From an uncultured Collinsella sp. (GTDB taxonomy: Bacteria; Actinomycetota; Coriobacteriia; Coriobacteriales; Coriobacteriaceae), in NCBI GenBank assembly GCA_902470835.1, contig CABRHR010000007.1, positions 1 through 45,104 of the forward strand: a DNA stretch of 45,104 nt. The letters are read 5' to 3'. The translations under genes and the position numbers were made by a program. Shown one piece after another: positions 14,812 to 25,551 of this stretch; position 1 is the stretch's first letter, and each line of letters opens with the position of its first letter. The notes beneath the pieces were generated by a model, which did not search any database, had not been told where the DNA came from, and was given only the letters and a program-made list of their open reading frames with translations.

Positions 14812-15843
14812 CTAAATACGCTCTGCAATCTCGTGGATGAGGTAGTCGGTCTTTTCCCAGCCCAGGCACGGATCGGTGATCGACTTGCCAAAGACACCGC
14901 CGTCGACCGGCTGGTTGCCGTCCTCCAGGTAGGACTCGATCATAAAGCCCTTGACCAGCTTGGAGATGGACTCGTTGCGGCGGCAGCTGTCGAGCACCTC
15001 CTTGCAAATGCGATACTGCTCAAGCGGACGCTTGCCCGAGTTGTCGTGGTTACAGTCGATGACCGCTGCCGGATTGGCATAGCCGGCGTGCTCGGTGTAG
15101 CGCTCGGCCAGGCGCTCCAGGTGTTCGTAGTGGTAGTTGGGGTAGGTGCGCCCATCGAGACCGATGTAGCCACGCATAACGGCGTGTGCGAGCGGATTGC
15201 CGTCGCACTCGACCTCCCAGTTGCGGAAGATGAAGCTCTGGTGCGCCTGCGCGGCGTAAATGGAGTTGAGCATAACGGTGGTGGAGCCGGCGGTGGGGTT
15301 CTTCATACCCACGGGTACCGAAATGCCGCTCGACACCAGACGGTGCTCCTGGTTCTCGACCGAGCGTGCGCCCACGGCAACATAGCTCAGCAGGTCAACG
15401 AGGTACTGGTAGTTGGACGGATAGAGCATCTCGTCGGCGGTGAAGAAGCCTGTTTCCTTAATAACGCGCAGGTGCATATGGCGGATGGCCTTGACGCCCT
15501 CGAGCAGGTCGTCGGGAGCCTCGGGGTTGGGGTTGTGCAGAAGACCCTTGTAACCGGTGCCCTTGGTACGCGGCTTATTGGTGTAGACGCGCGGAATGAT
15601 GATGAGCTTGTCCTTGACCTCCTCGGCGGTCTTGGCCAGTCGGTTCATGTACTCAAGCACCGAGTCCTCGCGGTCGGCAGAGCACGGGCCGATGATGAGC
15701 ACCTTGCGTGCGTCCTCGCCGGTAAAGACTTTGACGACCTCGGCGTCAAATTCCTGCTTTTTGGCGGTAAGCTCGGCAGAAAGCGGCATTTCCTCGCGGA
15801 TCTCCATGGGGATCGGCAACTTGCGTTTGAATTCCATGGCCAT
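14812..15843 (-). CDS. aroF: 3-deoxy-7-phosphoheptulonate (DAHP) synthase, type I
   Basis: A 343-residue class I DAHP synthase (AroF/G/H type), condensing phosphoenolpyruvate and erythrose 4-phosphate, the first shikimate-pathway step. Family sequences include LIIGPCSADRED (phosphate site), PRVYTNKPRTKGTGYKGL, GARSVENQEHR, GMKNPT and DCNHDNSGK, with metal ligands in the Cys, His, Glu and Asp positions of these motifs. Length is normal. GAGGAGG precedes ATG 15843. No other aromatic gene adjoins, so it is a stand-alone unit with its own promoter and terminator. Feedback type (Phe, Tyr or Trp) cannot be told. Confidence 0.95.
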   Translation of the reverse strand: MAMEFKRKLPIPMEIREEMPLSAELTAKKQEFDAEVVKVFTGEDARKVLIIGPCSADREDSVLEYMNRLAKTAEEVKDKLIIIPRVYTNKPRTKGTGYKGLLHNPNPEAPDDLLEGVKAIRHMHLRVIKETGFFTADEMLYPSNYQYLVDLLSYVAVGARSVENQEHRLVSSGISVPVGMKNPTAGSTTVMLNSIYAAQAHQSFIFRNWEVECDGNPLAHAVMRGYIGLDGRTYPNYHYEHLERLAERYTEHAGYANPAAVIDCNHDNSGKRPLEQYRICKEVLDSCRRNESISKLVKGFMIESYLEDGNQPVDGGVFGKSITDPCLGWEKTDYLIHEIAERI

Positions 15844-15897
15844 AGGGGCCTCCTCAATCTATAGAAAGAGCAATAAGCGTATTGTCGAGTGTCCGGA

Positions 15898-15926
15898 ATT
15901 ATCCGCTGTCGCACGCTAAAGTGCAA
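15898..15926 (-). promoter_or_regulatory. aroF promoter
   Basis: On the minus strand, TTGCAC (15926-15921), 17 bases, then GATAAT (15903-15898). The -10 is five of six to consensus. Transcription would begin near 15890, leaving a leader of about 47 nt. Confidence 0.6.
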
Positions 15927-15942
15927 GCCCTTGTCACCCCGA

Positions 15943-15994
15943 AACCTGCCAAAAAGGGACAGGTTTATTTTGGCAGGTTTTATCTGGGCAAACG
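15943..15994 (-). repeat. dispersed 52-bp repeat, complete copy 2
   Basis: Read on the minus strand, it runs CGTTTGCCCAGATAAAAC then CTGCCAAAATAAACC and on to TTTTTGGCAGGTT, with stem arms exactly complementary. It lies just upstream of the aroF promoter. The remainder of 15844-16191 holds a hairpin around GGACCT/AGGTCC (about 16058-16082) and the terminator below. Confidence 0.85.
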
Positions 15995-16129
15995 TCGGCG
16001 TTCATCACAAGAAGGAAGGCTGTCGTTCATTGGGGCATTTTGATTTCAGCCTTTGCAGGACCTCGTGGTCTAAAAAGGTCCGTCAGCAAAGACCCCGAGG
16101 AGACAGTTCAAACGCCACGAACCGCAAAA

Positions 16130-16159
16130 ACGGGGGCGCAGGTCATCCTGCGCCCCCGT
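16130..16159 (-). terminator. rho-independent terminator of the ABC exporter operon
   Basis: ACGGGGGCGCAGG and CCTGCGCCCCCGT form a perfect 13-bp stem with a 4-base loop. On the minus strand it is followed by TTTTT (16129-16125), 32 bp past the stop of the second ABC gene. Confidence 0.88.
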
Positions 16160-16191
16160 TCGCGAGCATATAAAGTCGATCGGCGTCAGCC

Positions 16192-18048
16192 CTACGCCGC
16201 TTCGTCGAACTGCGAGTTGTACAGGTCGGCGTAGAAGCCGCCTTGGGCGAGCAGCTCGTCATGTGTGCCCTTCTCGACGATGTCGCCGTCGCGGATCACC
16301 AGGATCACGTCGGCGTTGCGGATCGTGGACAGGCGGTGCGCGATGACAAAGCTCGTGCGGCCCTGCATCAGGGCGTCCATGGCGCGCTGGATGAGCTCCT
16401 CGGTGCGGGTGTCCACGTTGGAGGTCGCCTCGTCCAGAATCAGCGCCGGGCGGTCGGCCAAAATGGCACGTGCTATGGTCACGAGCTGGCGCTGGCCCTG
16501 CGAAAGGTTGGTGCCTTCCTCGTTGATCATAAAGTCGTAGCCGCCGGCGAGCGTATGGATAAAGTGATCGCAGCGTGCGGCGCGTGCAGCGGCCTCGACC
16601 TCGGCATCGGTCGCGTCGGGGCGCCCGTAGCGAATGTTCTCGCGAATGGTGCCGTTAAACAGCCACGTATCCTGCAGCACCATGGCAAACTCGCCGCGCA
16701 GCGCCGCGCGGTCCCAGTCGCGCACGTCAATGCCCTCGACGCGCAGCGAACCGCCGTCCACGTCATAGAAGCGCTGCAGTAGCTTGATGAGCGTAGTCTT
16801 GCCGGCGCCGGTGGGGCCGACGATGGCCACGGTCTGACCGGGCTGGGCCTCGCAGCTAAAGTCGTGGATGATGGTCTTGTCCGGCGTGTAACCAAACTTG
16901 ACGTGGTCGAACTCAACGTGGCCGGGACGCTTTGCGGGAATCTGCGCGTCGGCCTTCTGCCCCTCCTCGGGCGCGGCGAGGAACTCAAACACGCGCTCGG
17001 TGGCAGCGGCCATCGACTGCATCGTGTTGCTCACGTTGCCCAGCTGCTGCACGGGCTGCGTAAAGTTGCGCACGTACTGGATAAAACTCTGGATATCGCC
17101 GGGCGTGGCGTTGCCGGTCAGCGCCAGCTGCGCGCCCACCACAACGACGCCCACGTAGCCCATGTTGCCCACCAGGCTCATGAGGGGCATCATCAGGCCC
17201 GAGAGGAACTGCGAGCGCCAGCCGCTAATAAACAGGCGGTCGTTTTGACGATCGAATTCCTCGATGGATGCCTCGGCGCGGTCGAACACCTGGATAACAT
17301 TCTGACCGGCAAAGTCCTCCTCGATAATGCCATTGACGGTGCCCAGGACCTGCTGTTGCTCGCGAAAGTACGGCTGCGAGAAGTGGACCATCACCATCAG
17401 GATAATTGCGGCGGCAGGCAGCGTGAGCACGGTGACACCCGTGAGCGGCAGGCTGATCGACAGCATCATGACAAGCACGCCGATGATCTGCGTCACGGAG
17501 GTAATGAGCTGTGTCACGCTCTGGTTGAGCGACTGGCCGAGCGTATCGACATCGTTGGTGATACGGCTGAGCACGTCGCCCTTGCTGTGGCCGTTAAAGT
17601 AGCTCATCGGTACGACGGCGATCTTGGCGGCAATCTCCTTGCGCATGCGGTAGCAGATCTTCTGTGTCACGCCGGTCATGAGCCAGCCCTGGATGAGGCT
17701 GCAAACAGAGCTTGCCAGATACAGGCAGAGCAAAAAGCCGAGCGTCTTGGCGATCCAGTCAAAGTTAACGTCGCCGGTGCCGTTGACTTTGGCAACCAAG
17801 CCCTCGAACAGTTTGGTGGTAACCTGGCCGAGCACCTTGGGCCCCACAATGTTAAAAATGACCGAGCACACGGCAAAGGCGACGGCGGCAAACACGGCAA
17901 TCTTGTGCTGGCCGATATAGCCGAGCAGCTGCCTCATGGTGCCCTTAAAGTCCTTGGCCTTTTCGCCGCGACGCATGCCGCCCATGCGGCCCATGGGTCC
18001 ACGCTGACGGGTGGGCTTGGGAATTTGGGTCTTGGTCTCGTCTGCCAT
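16192..18048 (-). CDS. ABC multidrug-type exporter half-transporter (canonical ATP site)
   Basis: A 618-residue protein with a six-helix exporter domain (about 45-345) and an ATPase domain (about 375-610). Walker A is GPTGAGKTT, the signature is NLSQGQRQL and Walker B is ALILDEATSNVD with the catalytic Glu present. Its start ATG overlaps the stop of the upstream ABC gene (TAATG), a strong sign of coupled synthesis and heterodimer formation. The N-terminus is Lys/Arg/Gly-rich (GPMGRMGGMRRGEKAKD). Family members export drugs, lipids or peptides; the substrate is unknown. Confidence 0.92.
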   Translation of the reverse strand: MADETKTQIPKPTRQRGPMGRMGGMRRGEKAKDFKGTMRQLLGYIGQHKIAVFAAVAFAVCSVIFNIVGPKVLGQVTTKLFEGLVAKVNGTGDVNFDWIAKTLGFLLCLYLASSVCSLIQGWLMTGVTQKICYRMRKEIAAKIAVVPMSYFNGHSKGDVLSRITNDVDTLGQSLNQSVTQLITSVTQIIGVLVMMLSISLPLTGVTVLTLPAAAIILMVMVHFSQPYFREQQQVLGTVNGIIEEDFAGQNVIQVFDRAEASIEEFDRQNDRLFISGWRSQFLSGLMMPLMSLVGNMGYVGVVVVGAQLALTGNATPGDIQSFIQYVRNFTQPVQQLGNVSNTMQSMAAATERVFEFLAAPEEGQKADAQIPAKRPGHVEFDHVKFGYTPDKTIIHDFSCEAQPGQTVAIVGPTGAGKTTLIKLLQRFYDVDGGSLRVEGIDVRDWDRAALRGEFAMVLQDTWLFNGTIRENIRYGRPDATDAEVEAAARAARCDHFIHTLAGGYDFMINEEGTNLSQGQRQLVTIARAILADRPALILDEATSNVDTRTEELIQRAMDALMQGRTSFVIAHRLSTIRNADVILVIRDGDIVEKGTHDELLAQGGFYADLYNSQFDEAA

Positions 18049-20417
18049 TAGCGCTCGCCTCCTTCCGTAACGGCTGCAATTTCTTCTTGGGTAAGCCCCA
18101 GCTCCTCGGCGGAAAGCTGCGACTGTGCGATTTCCAGGTACGCCGGGCAGCTGCGCAGTAGCTCCTCGTGCGTGCCGGTGCCCACTACGTGACCGTCGTC
18201 GAGTACAATGATCTGGTCGGCGTGCATGATGGTCGCGATGCGTTGTGCCACGACCACGAGCGCGGCGTCGGTGACGTTTTTGGCCAGCTCCTCGCGCAGG
18301 CGCGCGTCGGTCTTGTAGTCAAGCGCGCTAAACGAATCATCGAACACCACGACCTCGGGCTTCTTGGCCAGGGCGCGGGCGATGGCCAGACGCTGGCGCT
18401 GACCGCCCGAAACATTGGAGCCACCCTGGCTGATGGGGGAGTCGTAGCCGCCCTCGCGCTCGGCGATAAAGTCCTCGGCCTGGGCGATGCGTGCCGCCCG
18501 GTACATGTCCTCGTCGCTCACCATGTCGCCGGCAAACTTAAGGTTGCTCTCGACGGTGCCCGAGAACAGGCGTCCCTGCTGCGGGATATAGCCAATGCGG
18601 CGGCGTAGCTCGGAAAGGGTCATATCGCGCACATCGATGCCGTCGAGCGAAATGCTGCCGCCCGTGACGTCGTACAGGCGCGGAATCAGCTGCACAAGTG
18701 TGGACTTGCCCGAGCCCGTGGAACCAATGATGCCGAGCATCTGACCGGCGTGCGTGGTGAAGTTTACGCCGCTGATGACATCGGCGCGGGCATCGGGATA
18801 CTGGAAGCTCACGTCGCGGAAGGTGAGCTCACCGCGTGGCGCGCTGGCCGCGGGCAGTTTGGGCGAGACGGGGTCGTTGATGCTCGTGGGGCAAGTGATG
18901 ACCTCTTCCACGCGCTCGGCTGCGACCTCGGCACGGGGCAGGATAACCGAAACCATGGTGAGGATCATAAACGCCATGACGATCTGCATGGTGTAGGAGA
19001 TAAACGCCATCATGTTGCCGACCTGCATCACGCCGTCGGACACGCCCTGCGCGCCAAACCAGACGATAAGCACGGTGATGCAGTTCATGACGAGCATCAT
19101 GAGCGGCATCATAAAGCTCATAGCGCGGTTGGTGTAGAGCTGCGTGGTCATCAGGTCGAGTGATGCTTTGTCAAAACGCTCGAGCTCATGTTCTTCGCGG
19201 TTGAACGAGCGGATGGGCATAAGGCCGTCGAGCAGCTCGCGAGCGGTAAGGTTCACGCGGTCCACAAAGCTTTGCATCTTTTTGAACTTGGGCATGGTGA
19301 GGCCCATGAGCACGCCGACGACGGCCGAGACCGCGATGATGGCCACGGCGATGGTCCACTCAAGGCCGGTGTGGTTGGCCAGGACGCGCATGACGGCAAC
19401 GATGCCCATGACGGGCGCCATGAGGCACATGCGAATGAACAGGGTCGCGGCCATCTGGATCTGCTGAATATCGTTGGTGCAGCGGGTAATGAGCGAGGCC
19501 TGGCTAAACTTGCCCACCTCGGCCGGCGAGAAGTGCATGACCTTGTTGAAGGTCTCGCGGCGCAGGTCGCGGGCGATGGTGCAGGCCGTATGCGAGGCCA
19601 CGGCGCCGGTGAGAATTGTGGCGACCAGCGACACCAGGCACAGGCCAAACATCGTGGCTGCCATGTGGCTTAGATAGGCATTCTGCACGTCGGCGGGGTC
19701 GATACCCTGCGCCTTGTACTCATCCTGCACGTAGGTTACGGCGCGCTGGGTCATGATGGAGCCCGACATGGAGCCCATCTTGTCCGCCATATCGTTGGCG
19801 CCCTCCACGAGCTTGCCCTGGTCGATTAGGCTGCCTTCAACGCCTAGACGCAGACCCTTCATGGTGATCTTACCGCCGTCGGCATCAATCTGCTTTTGCA
19901 TATTCTGCGCCGCTGCGGCCTTCTGCTGCATCTCGGCGAGCTGCTCGGGCGTCATTGCCGCCATCTGCTCGGGGGTGGGCATGGCCTGAGCGGCGCCGCC
20001 ATCGCTTGCCTCGGTAGATGCGCCGGTCATGTCACCCATGGAGTTGGCATCGATGCCCTGGTTGAACGAAAGGACGACGGTCTCGGGCAGGCTCATGATG
20101 TCGGCAATCTTGCCGCCGTCGGCGCGCTCCTCCTCGGTGCCCTTGTACGTTCGAATGCCGTTATTGTCCGCCTTGCTAAACACGGCCTCCACAGCTTTGG
20201 CGTCCTTGGAGCTCATGAAGAGTTCGAGGTCGTCGAGCGATTCGGCGCGAATGGTGTCGGGCACGGGCGAGGCGATGCCGCCTTGCTGCACGCCCACGTC
20301 GACGATGTCGCTCATATAGGTAGGCAGCGCCAGATCGGCGTTGCAGCTGATTACGATGAGTACGATAGCTGCGAGTAGTGCCAGGATATGCTTTTTAAAG
20401 AGCTTGAGAATCCTCAC
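18048..20417 (-). CDS. ABC multidrug-type exporter half-transporter (degenerate ATP site, large extracellular insert)
   Basis: The 789-residue partner of the following gene. Helix 1 spans about 10-34, then an unusual insert of ~200 residues (about 45-250), rich in Ala, Met and Gln (PTPEQMAAMTPEQLAEMQQK), precedes helix 2 and should lie outside the cell. The ATPase domain has Walker A GSTGSGKST and signature NVSGGQRQR, but Walker B reads VVVFDDSFSALD, with Asp in place of the catalytic Glu. That is the known pattern of the inactive site in heterodimeric exporters such as TM287/288. The GTG start at 20417 overlaps the MarR stop (GTGA) and has AAAGGAG upstream; the 73-codon extension in front of it runs inside marR and is not real. 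Confidence 0.92.
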   Translation of the reverse strand: MRILKLFKKHILALLAAIVLIVISCNADLALPTYMSDIVDVGVQQGGIASPVPDTIRAESLDDLELFMSSKDAKAVEAVFSKADNNGIRTYKGTEEERADGGKIADIMSLPETVVLSFNQGIDANSMGDMTGASTEASDGGAAQAMPTPEQMAAMTPEQLAEMQQKAAAAQNMQKQIDADGGKITMKGLRLGVEGSLIDQGKLVEGANDMADKMGSMSGSIMTQRAVTYVQDEYKAQGIDPADVQNAYLSHMAATMFGLCLVSLVATILTGAVASHTACTIARDLRRETFNKVMHFSPAEVGKFSQASLITRCTNDIQQIQMAATLFIRMCLMAPVMGIVAVMRVLANHTGLEWTIAVAIIAVSAVVGVLMGLTMPKFKKMQSFVDRVNLTARELLDGLMPIRSFNREEHELERFDKASLDLMTTQLYTNRAMSFMMPLMMLVMNCITVLIVWFGAQGVSDGVMQVGNMMAFISYTMQIVMAFMILTMVSVILPRAEVAAERVEEVITCPTSINDPVSPKLPAASAPRGELTFRDVSFQYPDARADVISGVNFTTHAGQMLGIIGSTGSGKSTLVQLIPRLYDVTGGSISLDGIDVRDMTLSELRRRIGYIPQQGRLFSGTVESNLKFAGDMVSDEDMYRAARIAQAEDFIAEREGGYDSPISQGGSNVSGGQRQRLAIARALAKKPEVVVFDDSFSALDYKTDARLREELAKNVTDAALVVVAQRIATIMHADQIIVLDDGHVVGTGTHEELLRSCPAYLEIAQSQLSAEELGLTQEEIAAVTEGGER

Positions 20418-20863
20418 TCGGCATCTCTCCTTTCTTGATTGCGGTCGATAATTTCGTTGGCACGTCTTAGAAGGCGCACCATCTCTTGGGTATCTGTTTC
20501 GCCGAGCTGCTCGAGGAAGGCCGCGGTGCGGTCCTCGAATTCCCGGCGTTTGACTTCGATGACCTGGAATCCCTTGTCGGTCACCGTGACGTGTACGCGA
20601 CGACGGTCGGTCTTTGAGTGCTCGCGCTCGACCCAACCCTTGGCCTCGAGGGCGCGCAGGATATTGGCGATACGGGCGCTCGAAACCCAGGCACGATCGG
20701 CGAGTTCGCCCGGTGTGAGTGAGCCGCCGGCGCGCATGAGGGCGCGCATGACGGCCATCTCGCCGCCGAGAGCTTTGTCCGCAAAGCGCGAAATTCGCTG
20801 ATGCATGCTGCCAAACTCAGTTAAGAGCTGACGCCCAAGCTCATGGAAATCGGTATCTTCCAC
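20414..20863 (-). CDS. MarR-family regulator of the ABC exporter operon
   Basis: A 149-residue winged-helix protein: SLTPGELADRAWVSSARIAN is the helix-turn-helix and DRRRVHVTVTDKG the wing. It leads the operon marR-ABC-ABC with a 4-bp overlap to the next gene. MarR proteins are mostly repressors released by phenolic or drug-like ligands, so this is probably an autoregulated efflux operon. The start is GTG 20863, preceded by AGGGG, and the codon lies inside an inverted repeat. Confidence 0.92.
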   Translation of the reverse strand: MEDTDFHELGRQLLTEFGSMHQRISRFADKALGGEMAVMRALMRAGGSLTPGELADRAWVSSARIANILRALEAKGWVEREHSKTDRRRVHVTVTDKGFQVIEVKRREFEDRTAAFLEQLGETDTQEMVRLLRRANEIIDRNQERRDAE

Positions 20864-20897
20864 CGAAAACCCCTAACACTAGAAACTATTTTCGGTG
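20861..20897 (-). promoter_or_regulatory. inverted-repeat operator at the marR start
   Basis: CACCGAAAA and TTTTCGGTG (20861-20869 and 20889-20897) are exact complements with centres 28 bp apart. The inner copy includes the GTG start codon. A MarR dimer pair bound here could block both transcription and ribosome access (inference). Confidence 0.6.
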
Positions 20898-20930
20898 AAA
20901 GATGATACCCCAGCTCAACCATCCCATTCG

Positions 20931-20962
20931 GTAGATTTCTAGGCATGTCCCAAAAAATCTAC
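20931..20962 (+). repeat. hairpin GTAGATTT / AAATCTAC
   Basis: Arms 20931-20938 and 20955-20962 surround a loop containing GGCATGTCC. A very similar hairpin with loop GGTCATGTCT stands after lysC at 41443-41474. Confidence 0.6.
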
Positions 20963-21087
20963 TTGGCCGCTAGGAAATATTAAGAGCATATAAAGACTTA
21001 AAATCATTCAATTGCTGAAGCGTTTCAAAGAACTATTATGCCCGCGGTTAGGCGAGGGGTTGTCACCACCATGACGACTGGGACTCA

Positions 21088-21093
21088 TATAAT
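21088..21093 (+). promoter_or_regulatory. candidate -10 box of the dehydrogenase gene
   Basis: A perfect TATAAT stands 61 bp before the start. No good -35 lies at 16-18 bp (TTGTCA is 22 bp away), so the promoter may need an activator. Confidence 0.4.
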
Positions 21094-21153
21094 CGCCACG
21101 TGCGATGCTCCAACTTCCCGCAAGGAGACACCTGAATCAAGGGGGTTGGAGTC

Positions 21154-21903
21154 ATGGCATTTGACTTCACGGGCAAAACCGCGATCGTTACCGGTGGCAC
21201 TCAGGGCATTGGCCTCGAGATTGCCAAGGGCATCGTTGCGGGCGGCGGACACGTCGCGCTCATCGCAAGGAACGCTGCTAAGGGCGAGGCCGCGGTGGCC
21301 GAGCTTGGCGAGGGCAACAAGTTCTACCAGCTCGATGTCGCCGATGCACCCAAGGCGCGCGAGACTGTCGAGCAGATTTTTACGGACCTGCCGCAAACCA
21401 ACATCCTGATCAACTGCGCTGGCGTCATCAGCACCAAGAAGTTCGACGAGATCGATGACACCGAGTGGCGTCGCACCATCGACATCAACCTCAACGGTAC
21501 CTTCACCATGATGAATGCCGTGTACCCGCACTTTAAGGCGGCCCATGCCGGCACTATCGTCAACGTGAGCTCTGTTGCCGGCAAGATCGGCGGCGGCCTG
21601 CTCGGCACCGCGGCCTACGCGAGCTCCAAGGCCGGCGTCAACGGTCTAACCAAGGCAGTCGCCAAGGAAGGCGGCAAGTTCGGCGTCCGCTGCAACGCCG
21701 TGTGCCCGTCGCTCACGTTGACCGATATGACCTCGATTCTCTCTGACGAGAACTCTCAGCGCATCATCAACGGTATTCCTCTGGGCCGCGCCGCCCAGGC
21801 CAGCGAGCCTGCGCAGATGGTGCTGTTCTTCGCTTCCGACCTCGCCAGCTTCGTGAACGGCGAGATCGGTGACTGCGACGGCGGCATCGTCCTGGACGGG
21901 TAA
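21154..21903 (+). CDS. short-chain dehydrogenase, probably 2-deoxy-D-gluconate/KDG 5-dehydrogenase (KduD-like)
   Basis: A classical 249-residue SDR: cofactor motif TGGTQGIG (13-20), NCAG (87-90), catalytic Ser140 and Y155-x3-K159. AARN after the second strand leaves NAD or NADP preference uncertain. The next gene encodes a 2-keto-3-deoxygluconate permease, which favours KduD, the enzyme interconverting 2,5-diketo-3-deoxygluconate and KDG in uronate breakdown. That assignment rests on context; SDR sequences alone rarely fix the substrate. GGGGG and TTGGAG stand upstream of ATG 21154. Confidence 0.85.
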   Translation: MAFDFTGKTAIVTGGTQGIGLEIAKGIVAGGGHVALIARNAAKGEAAVAELGEGNKFYQLDVADAPKARETVEQIFTDLPQTNILINCAGVISTKKFDEIDDTEWRRTIDINLNGTFTMMNAVYPHFKAAHAGTIVNVSSVAGKIGGGLLGTAAYASSKAGVNGLTKAVAKEGGKFGVRCNAVCPSLTLTDMTSILSDENSQRIINGIPLGRAAQASEPAQMVLFFASDLASFVNGEIGDCDGGIVLDG

Positions 21904-21922
21904 TACCCCACGACGATTGTTC

Positions 21923-21954
21923 GGCGACGGCTCCTGCGACTCGGGACCGTCGCC
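21923..21954 (+). terminator. hairpin terminator between the dehydrogenase and the permease
   Basis: GGCGACGG (21923-21930) pairs with CCGTCGCC (21947-21954), followed by TTCTTT. It probably gives partial termination before the permease gene. Confidence 0.65.
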
Positions 21955-22011
21955 TTCTTTCTGATATAGGCGCGTGCGGCTACGAATCGCATGCATCCAA
22001 AGGAGATATAT

Positions 22012-23031
22012 ATGAGTGAATCGACTGCGGTGGAGGCGCCGGCGGCAAAGGAGCCGTTCTTTAAGATGTCCTCCATCCCGGGTGCCAATATTTTGGTGCC
22101 GCTTTTGTTGGGCTGCCTGCTCAGCACGCTGTTCCCTGACCTGTTCAAAACGCTCGGCAGCTTTACGCTTGGCATGACCCAGCAGGGTGCAGGCCCGCTC
22201 GTGGGCGCTTTTTTGCTTATCGTCGGTACGACGATTTCGTTTAAGAGTGCTCCTGCCGCCGCTGCCCGCGGTGCCATCATCATCGCCGTCAAGCAAATCG
22301 TGGTCGTTGCCGTGTCGCTGCTCATCCTTTATGTGTTCAACGACAACCTGTTTGGCATCTCTGCCATGGTGATGCTGGCGGCTTGCACCGGCGCCAACAA
22401 CGCTATGTACGCTGGTCTGATGGGCACCATGGGCAATGAGGCCGAGCGTGGCGCTGTCGCCATCACCACGCTGGTTGTCGGCCCTCCGGTCACGATGATC
22501 GTGCTCGGCGCTGCCGGCCAGGCTCCGATCGGCTGGTCGCTCGTGGGCGCCATCCTGCCGATCGTTGTCGGCATTATTCTGGGCAACCTCTTCCCCAGCT
22601 TTAAGAAGATGATGGCGCCGGCACTTTCCGCCGTCATCGTGCTCGTCTTCTTTGCCATGGGCTCGACCATGACCTTTGGCCAGCTCATTAATGGCGGTCT
22701 TCCCGGTATTCTGCTCGGCGTGATCTGCTCGGTGGTCTTTGCAATTCCCGTCATCGCGGTCGATAAGCTCACGGGCGGTACGGGTGTCGCAGGTGCGGCC
22801 ATTTCGAGCTGCGCCGGAGCCAATGTGGCCACGCCTGCTGCCATGGCAAGCGTCAACGAGGCCATGTACGGCGGTGCGGTGCTCGCGACGGCTACGGCAC
22901 AGGTTGCTGCCTGTGCAATCGTGACGGCTATTTTGACCCCGCTGGTCACCAGCTGGTGCTACAAGCATTTTGAGGGCCAGGGCAACGGCGATAGCAAGGC
23001 TACGACCGACAAGGCCGCCTCAGCCGCCTAA
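22012..23031 (+). CDS. kdgT: 2-keto-3-deoxygluconate permease
   Basis: A 339-residue protein of the KdgT family, with about 10 hydrophobic helices and two repeated Gly/Ala-Asn motifs (ACTGANNAMY and SCAGANVATPAA). It would import 2-dehydro-3-deoxygluconate by cation symport across the plasma membrane. The start at 22012 is fixed by AAGGAGAT; the ATG seven codons earlier has none. The C-terminal tail is hydrophilic (GQGNGDSKATTDKAASAA). Acting with the KduD-like enzyme, it suggests scavenging of pectin- or glycosaminoglycan-derived acids released by other gut microbes. Confidence 0.88.
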   Translation: MSESTAVEAPAAKEPFFKMSSIPGANILVPLLLGCLLSTLFPDLFKTLGSFTLGMTQQGAGPLVGAFLLIVGTTISFKSAPAAAARGAIIIAVKQIVVVAVSLLILYVFNDNLFGISAMVMLAACTGANNAMYAGLMGTMGNEAERGAVAITTLVVGPPVTMIVLGAAGQAPIGWSLVGAILPIVVGIILGNLFPSFKKMMAPALSAVIVLVFFAMGSTMTFGQLINGGLPGILLGVICSVVFAIPVIAVDKLTGGTGVAGAAISSCAGANVATPAAMASVNEAMYGGAVLATATAQVAACAIVTAILTPLVTSWCYKHFEGQGNGDSKATTDKAASAA

Positions 23032-23069
23032 TGCCAAGCGGCAATCAAAGCTAAAAACTAGCTACGCCA

Positions 23070-23103
23070 CAGGGCGGCCACGGGGGATCCCGTGGCCGCC
23101 CTG
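23070..23103 (+). terminator. hairpin terminator after kdgT
   Basis: A perfect 15-bp stem, CAGGGCGGCCACGGG (23070-23084) with its complement at 23089-23103, and a 4-base loop. Only a short T-stretch (GTTTCTG) follows, so termination may be weak. Confidence 0.7.
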
Positions 23104-23241
23104 CAGTTTCTGTAGGGTCTCTGGGACACTTTATCCTGCTAAAGCTGGCATAACAGCTAGAGCGAACGTCGTACAAAGGCAAGGAAAAATACCAAACAAA
23201 TCGGTGAACGGTAGTTGTTCGCGCTCGCATTTCCTGCGGAT

Positions 23242-23268
23242 TTGTTAAAAACGCCCTAATGGTATAAA
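23242..23268 (+). promoter_or_regulatory. candidate promoter of the pyruvate formate-lyase genes
   Basis: TTGTTA (23242-23247) and TATAAA (23263-23268) are 15 bp apart; TAAAAA (23265-23270) would give 17. A nearby inverted repeat ATAACA/TGTTAT (23280-23285 and 23308-23313) could bind a redox or catabolite regulator. The ~230-nt leader to the start codon shows no other element I recognise. Confidence 0.4.
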
Positions 23269-23498
23269 AAAAGAAACATATAACAGCCCTGATGAAGGGG
23301 GTAGCTATGTTATCCTTCTCAAACGGGTGAAATCTTGGGTTTTGGGTTGCAGTTCCAAGGTGGACAAACGTTTTTCCCTGTACCAACGTGTGGTGAAGAA
23401 CGGAAGAAGCCGGTAGTGCAAGCCGATAATTCAAGAATTCAATAAGCAGCGGTGTGAGAGAGCGCCGCATTACACGTAACTAGGAGCGTGGTTACACA

Positions 23499-25550
<2,052 letters not shown>

Positions 25551-25551
25551 C

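Noticed and set aside
23191..23247. Further nested-palindrome family member before pflB
   Set aside because: AACAAATC/GATTTGTT arms with an adjacent CCTGCGG recall the family, but the arms are only 8 bp and the GTCCTCG strand is missing.
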